A stretch of 64,000 nt of DNA. Origin: Oceanobacillus zhaokaii. Its GTDB lineage: Bacteria > Bacillota > Bacilli > Bacillales > Amphibacillaceae. The stretch spans positions 2,489,001 through 2,553,000 of the forward strand of contig NZ_CP024848.1 of the NCBI RefSeq assembly GCF_003352005.1, in the 5' to 3' direction. Under the pieces are notes generated by a model. The model had not been told where the DNA came from and ran no database searches. It worked only from the letters and a program-made list of their open reading frames with translations. Positions within the stretch are counted from its first letter, which is position 1. Each line of letters starts with the position of its first letter. The translations under genes and the position numbers were made by a program. Positions 45,549-55,360 of the stretch are shown here, in pieces.

Positions 45549-45767
45549 CTATTGTTCTAAATGTGCCTCCATTAACTTATGAACCTCTGTTTCAACTGCT
45601 GAAAGTTCTTCTTCCTCTAATTCTTTATGTGGCTGTGGATGGAACCAATTTATTTCTCCATCGTGAAATACCCCTTGATAAATATCCCCTTGAAAATTTA
45701 ATTCAAACTGGTGCCGTTCATGTACTTGATCCTCAAATAATGGTTTTACTTCAAAGTTTTCAAACAT
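45549..45767 (-). CDS. Small protein, YheE/DUF5342-like
   Basis: 72 residues, acidic, no membrane segment: MFENFEVKPLFEDQVHERHQ, FQGDIYQGVFHDGEINWFHP, then a Glu-rich helix. Size and pattern (a short beta sheet with G-x-(Y/F)-H-x-D/G-G-x-I-x-W, then a helix) recall B. subtilis YheE. Function unknown. A GGGAGGAAAATG-type start gives good initiation. Confidence 0.65.
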   Translation of the reverse strand: MFENFEVKPLFEDQVHERHQFELNFQGDIYQGVFHDGEINWFHPQPHKELEEEELSAVETEVHKLMEAHLEQ

Positions 45768-45846
45768 TCATTTTCCTCCCAAGCAGTTCGTTTCTTCTAA
45801 AGTTTGCGCGTAACTATTTCAAATATACATGGGAGAAAAATTCTTT

Positions 45847-46641
45847 CTAAATTTGATAAAATTGTTTTGTATTCCGTAAGATCTGCCCATAGACATCAGC
45901 TATTTCTAACTCTTTAATAGAGGCAATGGTTTCAATTGATTGATGAATCATCTGTGGATGTGTCATCTGACCTTCAAAGGGTCCTGTGAATGGCCAGGGT
46001 CCATCTGTCTCCACCAACATTTGTGATAATGGATATTGTTTGACCAAATGCTGAATTTTCTGTTCGTACAATACATCCGGTGTAATGGAAATAAAGTAAC
46101 CATTCCGAATCAGCCGCTCAATCGTTATTGTATCACCCTTAAACCAATGAAAATGCGCATATTTGATCGCATGTTTTTCTAATAAATTACAAACAACACC
46201 TGCATCCCCATATATTGCATGCAGTACAATTGGCTTCTTGTATCGTTTCGCAAGTATGATAAATTGCTCAAGTATTTCCAAATAGGGGTCTATGCTTAAG
46301 AAGGGATTTTCTTTTCGCATATAATACGGCAGACCAACTTCACCAATGGCAATCATCTCTTGATTATGTAACTCAATAAATGTAATTAATTCCTGCATTG
46401 CTTCATCATTAAGCACTTGTTGTTCTGGATGAAAACCAAACGCCGCCTTAATATTATTGTGCTCACGAGATAATTTTAAATTTTCTTTTGCAGAAGCTAA
46501 ATCATATGACACAGTGATTAGCGATTCTATTCCAGCACATTCCATCTCAGACATAATCAGCTGCTGCTCAGACTTTGTATACTTATCTAAATGGATATGC
46601 GCATCAATTAGGCTTCTTGCGCTTCCAAAATTATTCTCCAT
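45847..46641 (-). CDS. TatD-family metal-dependent hydrolase
   Basis: 264 residues, amidohydrolase-like barrel: SLIDAHIHLDKY (the H-x-H metal pair), AAFGFHPEQQ, AIGEVGLPYY (Glu ligand), VLHAIYGDAG, FHWFKGD and LVETDGPWPF (Asp). Standard TatD proteins are DNases, but this one overlaps the ATPase of the thiamine-precursor transporter by 11 bases and is under its TPP riboswitch. It is therefore more likely a hydrolase acting on an imported thiamine-related compound or its amide (inference). Confidence 0.82.
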   Translation of the reverse strand: MENNFGSARSLIDAHIHLDKYTKSEQQLIMSEMECAGIESLITVSYDLASAKENLKLSREHNNIKAAFGFHPEQQVLNDEAMQELITFIELHNQEMIAIGEVGLPYYMRKENPFLSIDPYLEILEQFIILAKRYKKPIVLHAIYGDAGVVCNLLEKHAIKYAHFHWFKGDTITIERLIRNGYFISITPDVLYEQKIQHLVKQYPLSQMLVETDGPWPFTGPFEGQMTHPQMIHQSIETIASIKELEIADVYGQILRNTKQFYQI

Positions 46642-47374
46642 TATTTCCCCTCATTTCCTGATAGATTCGTTTCTTCAACCGTAGAAACGAATCAGAAAGA
46701 AGAATTGCTTCGTCTCTTGGTCGGGCAAAGGGAATCGTAAATTCTTTCTTAACGCTTGCTGGACGAGAGGATAACACAATGATTCGATCAGCTAAGAATA
46801 TTGCCTCCTCAATATTATGCGTCACAAATAATATCGAGCGTTTATATTCCGACCAAATCGATAGAAGCCACTTTTGCATATCAAGCCTTGTAAATTCATC
46901 TAATGCTGAAAAAGGTTCATCTAATATGATTAATGATTGCGGGCTTAAAATACTGCGAATAAATGATGCCCTTTGCTGCATTCCTCCAGAAAGTTCATGT
47001 GGGTAGCTTTGCTCAAACCCTTTAAGCCCAGCCCGTTCAATCATCTGTAATGCCTTTTCCACATCACGATTTCCAGTAATTTCTTGGCCAAGCAGTACAT
47101 TATCTAAAATTGTCCGCCATGGCATAAGCGATGATGATTGGGGTGTATAGCTAATCGAACCACGTTTCCCATTAATATTCTCTCCATTTAAATTTACTGA
47201 ACCCGAAGATGGATGACTAATCCCGCCAATAATTCGAAATAACGTACTTTTCCCACTTCCAGAAGGTCCTAAGAGGGCAACAAACTCAGCCTCTTTAACG
47301 GAGAAAGACACATCATGAAGTACTGTATTTTCCCCAAATGATTTATTAATATGCTGAACTTCAAGATGACTCAT
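46631..47374 (-). CDS. thiZ: ThiZ-like ABC transporter ATPase
   Basis: 247 residues of the NitT/TauT type: Walker A GPSGSGKST, Q-loop YTPQSSSLMPW, signature LSGGMQQR, Walker B LIILDEPFSALD and H-loop VTHN. It energises uptake of a thiamine precursor with the permease upstream, which it overlaps by 14 bases. Confidence 0.88.
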   Translation of the reverse strand: MSHLEVQHINKSFGENTVLHDVSFSVKEAEFVALLGPSGSGKSTLFRIIGGISHPSSGSVNLNGENINGKRGSISYTPQSSSLMPWRTILDNVLLGQEITGNRDVEKALQMIERAGLKGFEQSYPHELSGGMQQRASFIRSILSPQSLIILDEPFSALDEFTRLDMQKWLLSIWSEYKRSILFVTHNIEEAIFLADRIIVLSSRPASVKKEFTIPFARPRDEAILLSDSFLRLKKRIYQEMRGNNGE

Positions 47375-48140
47375 TTGAGTCTCCCTCCTCCTTTGGCTTC
47401 CATTTAATTACCATTTTCTCTAAACCAATGATGATTGCAAAGAACAATAAGCTTAGCATTACGATTAGAAAAATCGCAACAAACACACGATCCGTTCGAA
47501 ACGAAGAGGATGCCAATGTCATATAGACGCCAATTCCTTCACTCGCCCCAAGCCATTCGGAAATAACTGCCCCCATTACACTATATGTGGCAGAGATTTT
47601 TAAGCCTGAAAATAACGATGGCAGTGCATGCGGCCATTCTAATTTCCAGAAGATTTGTCGCTTCGATGCACCTGCCATTTGCATATAATGCATTAAATCA
47701 CGATTCGTTGTCTTAAACCCATCTAATAAAGCAATCGTAATCGGGAAGAAACAAACCAATGTAATGACGATAATCTTCGGCAACATCCCAAACCCAAACC
47801 AAATAACGAGCAACGGTGCAAGAACGATTGTTGGAATGTTTTGCGAAATAATTAATAATGGATAAAATGCCTGCCTCAAGAAAGGAACAAGGTGTAAGCA
47901 GATTGCAACAACCATACCAATACTGCTGCCGATTAAAAATCCTGTAATAATTAATTTGATTGTTGATAAAAGATGCCCGGAATATACTGACCAGCCACTG
48001 ATTGCCTCTGCAATAACCTGTGATGGTGCTGGCAACAACCACTTTTGAATTTCAAAAATATTTGTGCAAATCTCCCAAATAATGAATAAAAGGATGAGGA
48101 CCAAAGCTGGCCGCCATCCTTTTTGAAATATCGTACGCAT
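47361..48140 (-). CDS. thiX: ThiX-like ABC transporter permease
   Basis: 259 residues with about six membrane helices and the EAA-loop GASKRQIFWKLEWPHALPSL of BPD-type permeases. It forms the membrane channel for the pyrimidine precursor. Its start overlaps the stop of the thiamine-binding gene by one base (TAATG). Confidence 0.88.
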   Translation of the reverse strand: MRTIFQKGWRPALVLILLFIIWEICTNIFEIQKWLLPAPSQVIAEAISGWSVYSGHLLSTIKLIITGFLIGSSIGMVVAICLHLVPFLRQAFYPLLIISQNIPTIVLAPLLVIWFGFGMLPKIIVITLVCFFPITIALLDGFKTTNRDLMHYMQMAGASKRQIFWKLEWPHALPSLFSGLKISATYSVMGAVISEWLGASEGIGVYMTLASSSFRTDRVFVAIFLIVMLSLLFFAIIIGLEKMVIKWKPKEEGDSNESS

Positions 48141-48430
48141 TAGCGATACTTCTCCGTTAATTGATCCATTGATGCCCCATCAGGTTTATAGAAAACTTTA
48201 ACTTGAGAGATGACGCTCGGACAACCTTTTTCCGTCATTTTTTCATTCATTTTCTCAATAATCTTGAACAGCTCTGATAACTCGCCTTCCATCGTCGTCT
48301 CCAGCGCATTCACTTGATATTTCACACCAGATGCTTCAATTACCGCAATTGCCTCATCGACAAATGGAATTGTATCTTCACCATTTGCTGTTTTGGGGAT
48401 TATTTGAATACTTACGAGTGCGTTTGCCAT
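48140..48430 (-). CDS. Thiamine-binding protein, MTH1187/YkoF-like
   Basis: 96 residues from the second of two adjacent ATGs: MANALVSIQIIPKTANGEDT, VKYQVNALETTMEGELSELF and CPSVISQVKVFYKP. This is the single-domain form of the YkoF fold (Thiamine_BP family), known to bind thiamine or its pyrimidine part. It sits between the lipoprotein and the permease and could act as an intracellular carrier or sensor for the imported compound. Confidence 0.85.
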   Translation of the reverse strand: MANALVSIQIIPKTANGEDTIPFVDEAIAVIEASGVKYQVNALETTMEGELSELFKIIEKMNEKMTEKGCPSVISQVKVFYKPDGASMDQLTEKYR

Positions 48431-48445
48431 CATTATTCCTCCTCA

Positions 48446-49447
48446 TTATTCTGGTAAAAATTCGTTCGTAAATGCCTGTTCACTATCTAGCTCTGTTTCT
48501 AATAATTCATTTTCATACATCCATGCTGAATAATTTTCCCAAACTTCTAGTTTCTGCTCACCCCAACGCTCAGCATCATCTTGGTATTTCGATGCTAACC
48601 ATTCTTGGCTCGCTTTCACTAATTCAGGATCAAGATCCGGGACTGCCTCAATTAGAATATCTGCTGCTTCTGCTGGATTCTCGATCGCAAGTTGATACCC
48701 TTTTGAAACAGCATTTAGAAACTTCTTAATGGTTTCTGGATTCTCTTCTATCATTTTTTCATTCGCAGTAAGTACCGGTGTGTAATAATCCAGCTTCTCA
48801 CTATAATCGGTTAAATAAACCATGTTGATTGGCTCGTCACGAAGTTCTGCTTCAATTCCAGTCCAGCCGTAATAAATCCAGGCGAAATCAATATTCTGCT
48901 CCATTGCAGTAAAGAAGTCTGAATCACCAATATTCACAACTTCAACTTGATTAACGTCTGCACCATCTTGTTTCATAATCGAGTCGATTACCGCCTTCTC
49001 AACCGGTGCGCCCCATCCACCGTAAGATTTACCTTCGAAATCCTTTGGCGATGTAATATTTTTATCTTTTACCGATGCAAATCCAGAGGTATTATGTTGA
49101 ATTACCGCTGCAATTGATACGATTGGAATATCCTGGATTCGCGCTTCTGTTATTGATTCCTGATAACTTACCCCAAATTCTGCTTGTCCTGATGCGACTA
49201 ACTGATCCGCACCAGCTTCACCTGGCATGATGATGTCTACATCAAGTCCCTCTTCTTCAAAATACCCTTTATCTGCCGCAACATATAAACCGGTATGATT
49301 CGTGTTTGGCGTCCAATCTAATACAACGGTTACTTTCTCTAACTCCTGCTGTCCATCTGTATTATCAGATGTTTCGCTTTCGCTATCATTATTCCCACAA
49401 GCTGCGAGTATAATGAGCAAAAAACTAATGAATACAATCTTTTTCAT
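48446..49447 (-). CDS. thiY: ThiY-like pyrimidine-precursor binding lipoprotein
   Basis: 333 residues. Signal MKKIVFISFLLIILAACG with lipobox LAAC, then an acidic linker, then an NMT1/THI5-like domain: LDWTPNTNHTGLYVAADKGY, EAGADQLVASGQAEFGVSYQ. In Bacillus halodurans ThiY binds formylaminopyrimidine, and thiXYZ imports it for thiamine salvage. The first gene of the operon, behind a TPP riboswitch and terminator. No tenA-like thiaminase gene is present in the window. Confidence 0.9.
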   Translation of the reverse strand: MKKIVFISFLLIILAACGNNDSESETSDNTDGQQELEKVTVVLDWTPNTNHTGLYVAADKGYFEEEGLDVDIIMPGEAGADQLVASGQAEFGVSYQESITEARIQDIPIVSIAAVIQHNTSGFASVKDKNITSPKDFEGKSYGGWGAPVEKAVIDSIMKQDGADVNQVEVVNIGDSDFFTAMEQNIDFAWIYYGWTGIEAELRDEPINMVYLTDYSEKLDYYTPVLTANEKMIEENPETIKKFLNAVSKGYQLAIENPAEAADILIEAVPDLDPELVKASQEWLASKYQDDAERWGEQKLEVWENYSAWMYENELLETELDSEQAFTNEFLPE

Positions 49448-49513
49448 TATGAACTACCCCCTTATATAAGTTTGATAGAGGCTGCTCTTATACTAATAGA
49501 TTCAGTGAAAACC

Positions 49514-49545
49514 AAAAAGCGCCCTAGAAATAAATCCTAGGGCGC
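49514..49545 (-). terminator. Attenuator terminator of the TPP riboswitch
   Basis: Perfect 9-bp stem GCGCCCTAG / CTAGGGCGC, followed on the minus strand by TTTTT, between the aptamer and the thiY start. It is the likely expression platform. Confidence 0.88.
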
Positions 49546-49567
49546 ATACTATTTATGTATCAAGCAT

Positions 49568-49656
49568 GTTCCCTACGCTGGTTTTAGCCAGATCAGGTTC
49601 TAAGAGTCAGTATCTAAACGGATACAATCTCAACCAGCAACACTGGTACCCCCACA
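49568..49656 (-). promoter_or_regulatory. TPP riboswitch (THI element) aptamer
   Basis: On the minus strand: GGGGGTACC at the 5' side, GGTTGAGAT, a variable stem GTATCCGTTTAGATAC, then the conserved CTTAGAACCTGATCTGG, GCTAAAACCAGCGTAGGGA. These are the thi-box blocks in the right order. Binding of thiamine pyrophosphate would favour the terminator at 49514-49545 and switch off the thi transporter operon. Confidence 0.95.
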
Positions 49657-49661
49657 ACTTA

Positions 49662-50044
49662 TATTCTATTTAATTTATTATTACAATAATACTATGACAT
49701 AGAAAGCGGATAACTTCAAGTATGACGAATGTTTTGGGTGAGATACTTGGGTGCTATATGGATTAAAAACGAGCACCCAATAAAGCCGTTAACTCAACGT
49801 GGGGCTTATTTTTGGGTTATATGTCAGCAGCTTGCTATAATCAACATTCCGAAAGTCAATGCTCATACCTATGCTTCGAATAATGTTACGGGCACTACCT
49901 CCCTTCTATTGGAGATGAATCCAACCCGACATGAGTCCATCATACTATTGTACTTCAATGATATCATTTCATCGAAAGTTGTACTGCCTACAACTGAAAT
50001 TCTTTACAAGCCATCATCTGTAAAAAATCTTATTTTATCCATTC
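49662..50044. other. Intergenic stretch without a supportable gene
   Basis: About 380 bases between the TPP riboswitch and the amino-acid ABC operon end. It holds two hairpins: TGGGTGCT/AGCACCCA (49747-49779), and AAGCC/GGCTT followed by five T, a possible terminator near 49785-49813. A 132-codon frame on the plus strand (49729-50127) runs into the ATPase gene in antisense and has no ribosome binding site. Broken protein-like reading on the other strand makes a decayed gene possible, but I could not identify one. Confidence 0.4.
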
Positions 50045-50785
50045 CTATAATACTTTACTCAGGAATTCTCTTGTTCTTTCCTCTCGAGGGCTTTCAAATA
50101 TTTCTTTTGGATTGCCACGTTCAATAATTTTACCATCATGTAAATATAATATTATGTTGCCAACTTCACGAGCAAATCCCATTTCATGCGTAACAACAAC
50201 CATTGTCATCCCTTCTTCTGCAAGTTGCTTCATTGTTGCTAGCACCTCACCTACCAACTCCGGATCTAGAGCAGAAGTTGGTTCATCAAACAACATAACA
50301 TCAGGCTTCATTGCTAAGGCTCTTGCTATTGCCACCCGTTGTTTCTGTCCACCAGAAAGCTTTGAAGGATACACATTAATTTTATCGCTGAGCCCAACTT
50401 TTTTCAGTAGTTCTATCCCATCCCTTATTGCTTGATCCTTTTGGATTTTCTTTACTTTTATCGGTGCTTCTATCACGTTTCCAAGTACCGTTTTATGGGG
50501 AAACAAATTAAAATGTTGAAAAACCATTCCTACCCTTTCCCGTACTCTATTTAAATTCTGTGTTTTTGGTTCTATTATTTCCCCCTCAAGTGTAATCGTT
50601 CCACTATCTTTTCTTTCAAGAAAATTCAAGCAGCGCAAAATAGTACTTTTTCCTGATCCACTGGCCCCAATTAATACAACAACCTCACTTTTCATTACTG
50701 TCATATCAATATCTTTCAGCACATGGAGGTCTCCGAAATACTTGTTTAGTTTTTCAACCCGAATTATTTCACTTTTTTCATTCAT
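50045..50785 (-). CDS. Polar amino acid ABC transporter ATPase
   Basis: 246 residues: Walker [11 protein letters not shown]-loop [12 protein letters not shown], signature [16 protein letters not shown], Walker [21 protein letters not shown]-loop [13 protein letters not shown]. This is the GlnQ/HisP type that drives polar amino acid uptake. 11 bases after the permease. Substrate cannot be told; names such as glnQ or tcyC would be guesses. Confidence 0.9.
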   Translation of the reverse strand: MNEKSEIIRVEKLNKYFGDLHVLKDIDMTVMKSEVVVLIGASGSGKSTILRCLNFLERKDSGTITLEGEIIEPKTQNLNRVRERVGMVFQHFNLFPHKTVLGNVIEAPIKVKKIQKDQAIRDGIELLKKVGLSDKINVYPSKLSGGQKQRVAIARALAMKPDVMLFDEPTSALDPELVGEVLATMKQLAEEGMTMVVVTHEMGFAREVGNIILYLHDGKIIERGNPKEIFESPREERTREFLSKVL

Positions 50786-50796
50786 ACAATACCTCC

Positions 50797-51459
50797 CTAA
50801 TCACTAACTGACATTTTCCTCTCTAAAAACTTCACAAGTATCGTAAACACATAGACTATAAAAAGATAATAAACGGCAACAACTAATAAATATGTCATAA
50901 AATCAAAATTAGTAGAGCCCTCAAGATTAGCTACTCCAAACAATTCCTGCATGCCAATAAAAGAGGCTAGTGAAGAGTCCTTAAGAGCAATTATAAATTG
51001 ATTACCAAAAGAAGGGATAGCTCGTCTAAAAGCTTGAGGTAAAATAATCCTCCTCATTGTTAAAGCAGCACTCATGCCTAATGAACTCCCAGCCTCCTGT
51101 TGACCCTTATCGATAGAATTAATCGAACCGCGAATTATTTCCGTCAAATATCCACCCACATGAAAAGCAAGTGCTACTGTTACTGCCCAAAAAGTTGGCA
51201 TTAAGATAATGTTCGTTAAGCCGTAATACAATACAAATATTTGTACAATAAGTGGTGTTCCTCTAATAATCCAAACATAAAAGTCTGAAATCCACATGAG
51301 CACCCTAATCTTAGTTAACTTTAGAAAGGCGAAAAACATTCCGAATACTAAAGCAAACATAAAGGCACAAATGGTTATCCCGACTGTTAAAAACATGGCT
51401 GCAATAAATAATTCATAGCTTACTAAAAATGTTTCAAAAAAATGGTAGAGGGAATCCAA
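50797..51459 (-). CDS. Polar amino acid ABC transporter permease
   Basis: 220 residues, about five membrane helices, with the HisM/GlnP family motif [16 protein letters not shown] and EAA loop [31 protein letters not shown] single permease gene, so the channel would be a homodimer. Between the binding protein (38 bases) and the ATPase. Confidence 0.9.
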   Translation of the reverse strand: MDSLYHFFETFLVSYELFIAAMFLTVGITICAFMFALVFGMFFAFLKLTKIRVLMWISDFYVWIIRGTPLIVQIFVLYYGLTNIILMPTFWAVTVALAFHVGGYLTEIIRGSINSIDKGQQEAGSSLGMSAALTMRRIILPQAFRRAIPSFGNQFIIALKDSSLASFIGMQELFGVANLEGSTNFDFMTYLLVVAVYYLFIVYVFTILVKFLERKMSVSD

Positions 51460-51497
51460 TGTTCTTCACTCCTTCAAATGAATAGCAATAAAGGCAT

Positions 51498-52295
51498 TCA
51501 TTCTGCAATGTCTTCTGGCGGCTCCGTAACGTCAAAGCCTATCCACTTAATTGAAAGCTCTTTTAATTTTCCGCTTTCTCTCAATTCATCCATTGCCTTA
51601 TTTACTGCTTGTAATAGTTCCACCTTTTCCTTATGAATCGGTATCGCTTGTTCCGTTGAGCTAAATTGCTGGTGTGCTTCAAGTTTTAAACCATGTGCAA
51701 TCGCGGTCTGACCTGATATCGCATCATTAATTCCTGCGTCACCATGACCTTCAGCTACAGCTTGCAGTGCTCTTAAGTCATCATCATAAAAGGCGAATTT
51801 ATCCGTATATGCTTGAGCCTCTTTATAATAATTAGAGCTTCTATTTAAAGCGACAGTTTTCCCTTTCAAATCCTCTACGGTTTTGATATCACTTCCGGGA
51901 GGTGAAAAAATCATCGAGCCAGAATAGTAATACGGATGAGTAAAATTAACCTGTTCTTTTCGTTCTTCTGTTATGGTATGACTGTTAATCGCTAGATCAT
52001 AGCGTCCAGTTTGAATTCCAGTTATCATCCCGCTAAATTCCGCTTTGACGAATTTGGGCTCCAATCCTAGTATATTCGCTATTTCTCTTCCAACATCTAT
52101 GTCGTATCCAACCATCTCTCCGTCTTTCATGTCAGTAAAAGGAATAAATCCACCTGAAGAAACAATTGTTAAATAACCAGGCTCCACAAGATCAAATTCT
52201 GCATTGGCATCATCTGATTCGGATTTAGATCCACAGGCTGCTAGAAACAAGATTAATACAACCGACAGAAAGAAAGCGTTAACTAATTTCCGCAT
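51498..52295 (-). CDS. Amino acid ABC transporter substrate-binding lipoprotein
   Basis: 265 residues. Signal MRKLVNAFFLSVVLILFLAACG, lipobox LAAC. The mature part is an SBP_bac_3 domain: GYLTIVSSGGFIPFTDMKDG, VGYDIDVGREIANILGLEP, GRYDLAINSHTITEERKEQVNFT. It captures a polar amino acid outside the membrane. First gene of the three-gene operon. No riboswitch or T-box was recognised upstream. Confidence 0.9.
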   Translation of the reverse strand: MRKLVNAFFLSVVLILFLAACGSKSESDDANAEFDLVEPGYLTIVSSGGFIPFTDMKDGEMVGYDIDVGREIANILGLEPKFVKAEFSGMITGIQTGRYDLAINSHTITEERKEQVNFTHPYYYSGSMIFSPPGSDIKTVEDLKGKTVALNRSSNYYKEAQAYTDKFAFYDDDLRALQAVAEGHGDAGINDAISGQTAIAHGLKLEAHQQFSSTEQAIPIHKEKVELLQAVNKAMDELRESGKLKELSIKWIGFDVTEPPEDIAE

Positions 52296-52544
52296 TATTT
52301 TAGCTCCTTATTATTTTTTTATTTAGTCCTTTACCTTCCGCCCACCTTTCTCTTTAAAATGAAAACTAGTATGAATGATAATCTAAGCAATATAAATTTT
52401 TATTATCTTATGTAAAGTAGTACTAGGTTAGAATGCATATTTTTAACTTGTAATAAATTTTATGAAAAGTATGTTATCGAAACTAGTACCATACTTATGT
52501 CGCAGTTTAGAATCACTATCTTTTCTCTTTATATTTTCCAAATG

Positions 52545-52582
52545 AAAAAGGACGCATCGTTAAAAGACGCGGTCCTTTTTCA
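52545..52582 (-). terminator. Terminator of the proline catabolic operon
   Basis: Stem AAAAAGGAC / GTCCTTTTT enclosing further G-C pairs, just after the proline dehydrogenase stop. The rest of the 293-base gap up to the ABC operon (52296-52544) shows no clear feature. Confidence 0.8.
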
Positions 52583-52588
52583 TAACTA

Positions 52589-53605
52589 TTATACTGCCTT
52601 TCTATTCCTCATTCGCCTTTTCCCCAACAACATCAGTGCTGACGAAAGAGCAATCCCCCCAAGAACTATTGGCCCTCTTTTTAATTTATCCTCATTCGTA
52701 TAAAAAACATCCTTCATTACTAGATTAATATTTTGCGGTCGCTCAGCAAGCCTGCGCATAAAGTATGCAAACCAATCCGTACCAAATGGGATATACGTAC
52801 AGAATGGATAACCTGCCTTAGCGAGTTCATGCTGCATTTCCGTTCGAAAGCCATACAGCATCTGAAATTCAAATTTACTATTATCAATCTTATTTTCCTC
52901 GATAAATGTCTTCAATTCATTAATAATATTATGATCATGGGTTGCAATCGAAGTAAATGCCTCGCCTAATAATCGTCCCTTTGCAAGCTCAATAAAATTA
53001 CGATTAATCTCCTGTTTTGACTGGTAAGCTACGGATTCAGCTTCTTTGTATGCACCTTTTACTAGCCGAATTCGCGTTTCTTGTAATCCTTCCAAATCAT
53101 CTGCAGCACGATATAAATAGGACTGGATCACAGTACCAATTTGAGGATACGTTTCTTTGAAATGACGCAAGACTGCCATTGTCTGTTCATAATGAGAATA
53201 ATCTTCCATATCGAAATTGACAAAAATATTATATTCCTTCGCTGCATCAAGCACTTCCTTAGTGTTTTCCATACAGAAGGATTGATTAATATCCAAACCA
53301 AGCAAGGTTAACTTTACAGAAATATGGCAATCCAGCTTTTCTTTATGAATCTTTTCTAGTATCTTAATCAGGTCCTGTTTTGCGGCAATCGCTTCTGATT
53401 TATCAGAAATATATTCTCCTAAATTGTCAATGGTACAACTAATCCCACAATTGTTCAGTTCCTTCACTACATTGGTAACGCTATCAATATTTGTGCCAGC
53501 AACAAACTTTTCAGCACCTAAGCGAAACCCCCATTTTTTTGCTTGATCATTCAAAAATTTATTATTCGATAAGCCAATGAAAAAATCTCTCGTCACATTC
53601 GCCAT
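52589..53605 (-). CDS. Proline dehydrogenase
   Basis: 338 residues. It oxidises proline to pyrroline-5-carboxylate with FAD. Visible barrel motifs: CTIDNLGEYIS, DCHISVKLTLLGLDI, FVNFDMEDYSHYEQTM, VIQSYLYRAADDLE, RIRLVKGAYKE, EFQMLYGFRTEM and YIPFGTDWFAYFMRRLAERPQN. Bacillus enzymes are about 303 residues; the extra 25-30 residues at the C-terminus contain a hydrophobic stretch (GPIVLGGIALSSALMLLG) and a basic end, which may tie it to the membrane. 41 bases after the P5C dehydrogenase gene. Confidence 0.92.
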   Translation of the reverse strand: MANVTRDFFIGLSNNKFLNDQAKKWGFRLGAEKFVAGTNIDSVTNVVKELNNCGISCTIDNLGEYISDKSEAIAAKQDLIKILEKIHKEKLDCHISVKLTLLGLDINQSFCMENTKEVLDAAKEYNIFVNFDMEDYSHYEQTMAVLRHFKETYPQIGTVIQSYLYRAADDLEGLQETRIRLVKGAYKEAESVAYQSKQEINRNFIELAKGRLLGEAFTSIATHDHNIINELKTFIEENKIDNSKFEFQMLYGFRTEMQHELAKAGYPFCTYIPFGTDWFAYFMRRLAERPQNINLVMKDVFYTNEDKLKRGPIVLGGIALSSALMLLGKRRMRNRKAV

Positions 53606-53646
53606 GTCTCTTTCTCCTTTAACTTTTGGCTATTTTTACACTAGCA

Positions 53647-55194
53647 TTAAAATGTTTCCGACACTACTTTTGCTTCTAAGAAATGCTGCAAATAATCTGG
53701 TCCTCCTGCCTTCGAATCGGTACCTGACAGTTTAAAGCCCCCAAATGGTTGATAGCCTACAATCGCTGCTGTACATCCACGGTTAAAATAAAGATTGCCA
53801 ACATGAAAATCATAGCGTGCTCGGTTTAAATGCTCTCTGTTATTGGAAATTACAGCACCCGTTAAGCCGTATTCCGTGTTATTCGCAATTTCAAGCATCT
53901 CATCAAAGTTCGCTGCTTTCGTAAAGGCAACAACAGGCCCGAAAATTTCCTCCTGCATCAATCTAGCCTTCGGATCTATATCTTTAAAAATAGTAGGATA
54001 AACAAAGTAACCTGTGGTGTCGTCTGTTTCGCCGCCATGGACGAGCACAGCTTCTTCTTTCCCTATTTCAATATAATTTCTAATCTTAGCAAACTGTTTT
54101 TGATTCACAACAGCCCCCATGTAAACATTCGAACTAGCAGGATTGCCAACCGTTAATTGCTTCGTGAGTGAGACTACCTTTTCCAAAACTTCTTCATAGA
54201 CATCTTGATGGATCACAGCTCGTGAGCATGCAGAGCATTTCTGCCCCGAGAAACCGAATGAAGAGTGAACGATTGATTCAGCTGCTAAATCAAGGTCTGC
54301 ATCATTATCGACGATGATTGTGTCCTTTCCTCCCATTTCAGCAATAACACGTTTCAAGAATTGCTGTCCTTCTTTCACCTTGGCCGCCCGTTCATAAATT
54401 CTTGTTCCAGTTGCTCTTGAACCTGTAAAATTAATAAACCTTGTCTCTTTGTGATCTACTAAATAATCTCCTATTTCTTCCGGGTCCCCTGGAACGAAGT
54501 TTACGACTCCTTTTGGCAGTCCTGCTTCCTCTAAAACCTCCATTAATTTATAAGCTATTACCGGCGTATTTTCCGATGGCTTTAGTAACACTGGATTACC
54601 AGCTACTACGGGTGCAATCGTCGTACCGCATACAATTGCAAATGCAAAGTTCCACGGTGGGATTACAACTCCCGGCCCCATCGGTTGGTAGAAATATGCA
54701 TTATGTTCATTTGCCCGATCATTTAGCACTTTCCCGTGTCCAAGCTCCAACATTTGTCGTCCATAATATTCGAGAAAATCTATTCCCTCTGCAATATCAC
54801 CATCTGCTTGATCCCATGGTTTTCCAGCTTCATACACAAGCCAAGCAGAAAATTCATGCTTTCTTCTGCGGATAATTGCTGCTGCGCGAAATAGTAAATC
54901 TGCGCGTTCTGCTGCAGTCCATTTTCTCCATGCTTTAAACGCTTCTAGTGCTGCATCCATTGCTTGATCGACGTGCTGCTTCGTAGCTTTTGAAACTTTA
55001 CCAATCAGTTGCTCTTTATCAGCTGGATTCATTGAAATTAATTTATCATCAGTAAAAATTTTCTCACCATTAATTACGATTGGATAATCTTCACCTAATT
55101 TACCCTCCACCAATGCTAACGCTTTTTCAAAATCTCTGCGATTCGAATCCACTTTAAAATCTGTAAATGGCTCATGCTTAAACGGTAATACCAT
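53647..55194 (-). CDS. pruA: 1-pyrroline-5-carboxylate dehydrogenase
   Basis: 515 residues from ATG 55194 (AGGAGGTG upstream; the GTG three codons earlier lies in that signal). It oxidises P5C/glutamate semialdehyde to glutamate with NAD. Motifs: [36 protein letters not shown] (Glu) and [12 protein letters not shown] with catalytic Cys 320. Same length as B. subtilis RocA and PutC. First gene of the proline operon, behind a sigma-54 promoter. Confidence 0.95.
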   Translation of the reverse strand: MVLPFKHEPFTDFKVDSNRRDFEKALALVEGKLGEDYPIVINGEKIFTDDKLISMNPADKEQLIGKVSKATKQHVDQAMDAALEAFKAWRKWTAAERADLLFRAAAIIRRRKHEFSAWLVYEAGKPWDQADGDIAEGIDFLEYYGRQMLELGHGKVLNDRANEHNAYFYQPMGPGVVIPPWNFAFAIVCGTTIAPVVAGNPVLLKPSENTPVIAYKLMEVLEEAGLPKGVVNFVPGDPEEIGDYLVDHKETRFINFTGSRATGTRIYERAAKVKEGQQFLKRVIAEMGGKDTIIVDNDADLDLAAESIVHSSFGFSGQKCSACSRAVIHQDVYEEVLEKVVSLTKQLTVGNPASSNVYMGAVVNQKQFAKIRNYIEIGKEEAVLVHGGETDDTTGYFVYPTIFKDIDPKARLMQEEIFGPVVAFTKAANFDEMLEIANNTEYGLTGAVISNNREHLNRARYDFHVGNLYFNRGCTAAIVGYQPFGGFKLSGTDSKAGGPDYLQHFLEAKVVSETF

Positions 55195-55235
55195 TCTTAA
55201 CACCTCCTAGATAATTTCCTTTCTTATATATACTC

Positions 55236-55253
55236 TTGCAAGAAACATGCCAA
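55236..55253 (-). promoter_or_regulatory. Sigma-54 (SigL) -24/-12 promoter of the proline operon
   Basis: On the minus strand TTGGCATGTTTCTTGCAA matches the consensus TTGGCAY-N5-TTGCA, with the GG and GC pairs ten bases apart as required. It ends 42 bases before the P5C dehydrogenase start. The divergent gene encodes a sigma-54 activator, which fits. Confidence 0.88.
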
Positions 55254-55360
55254 CTAAATACAATTGGGTAATTCTTTGAGCATAACTGCAATGGATACAA
55301 TATAATTCATTCGCTTGCCCGCATTTTCAATTGTAAAATAAGAGAAATAATCTATAATAG

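Noticed and set aside
49729..50127. Open frame of 132 codons on the plus strand
   Set aside because: No ribosome binding site, and it overlaps the ABC ATPase gene in antisense by 83 bases. No recognisable protein pattern; described only as an intergenic stretch.
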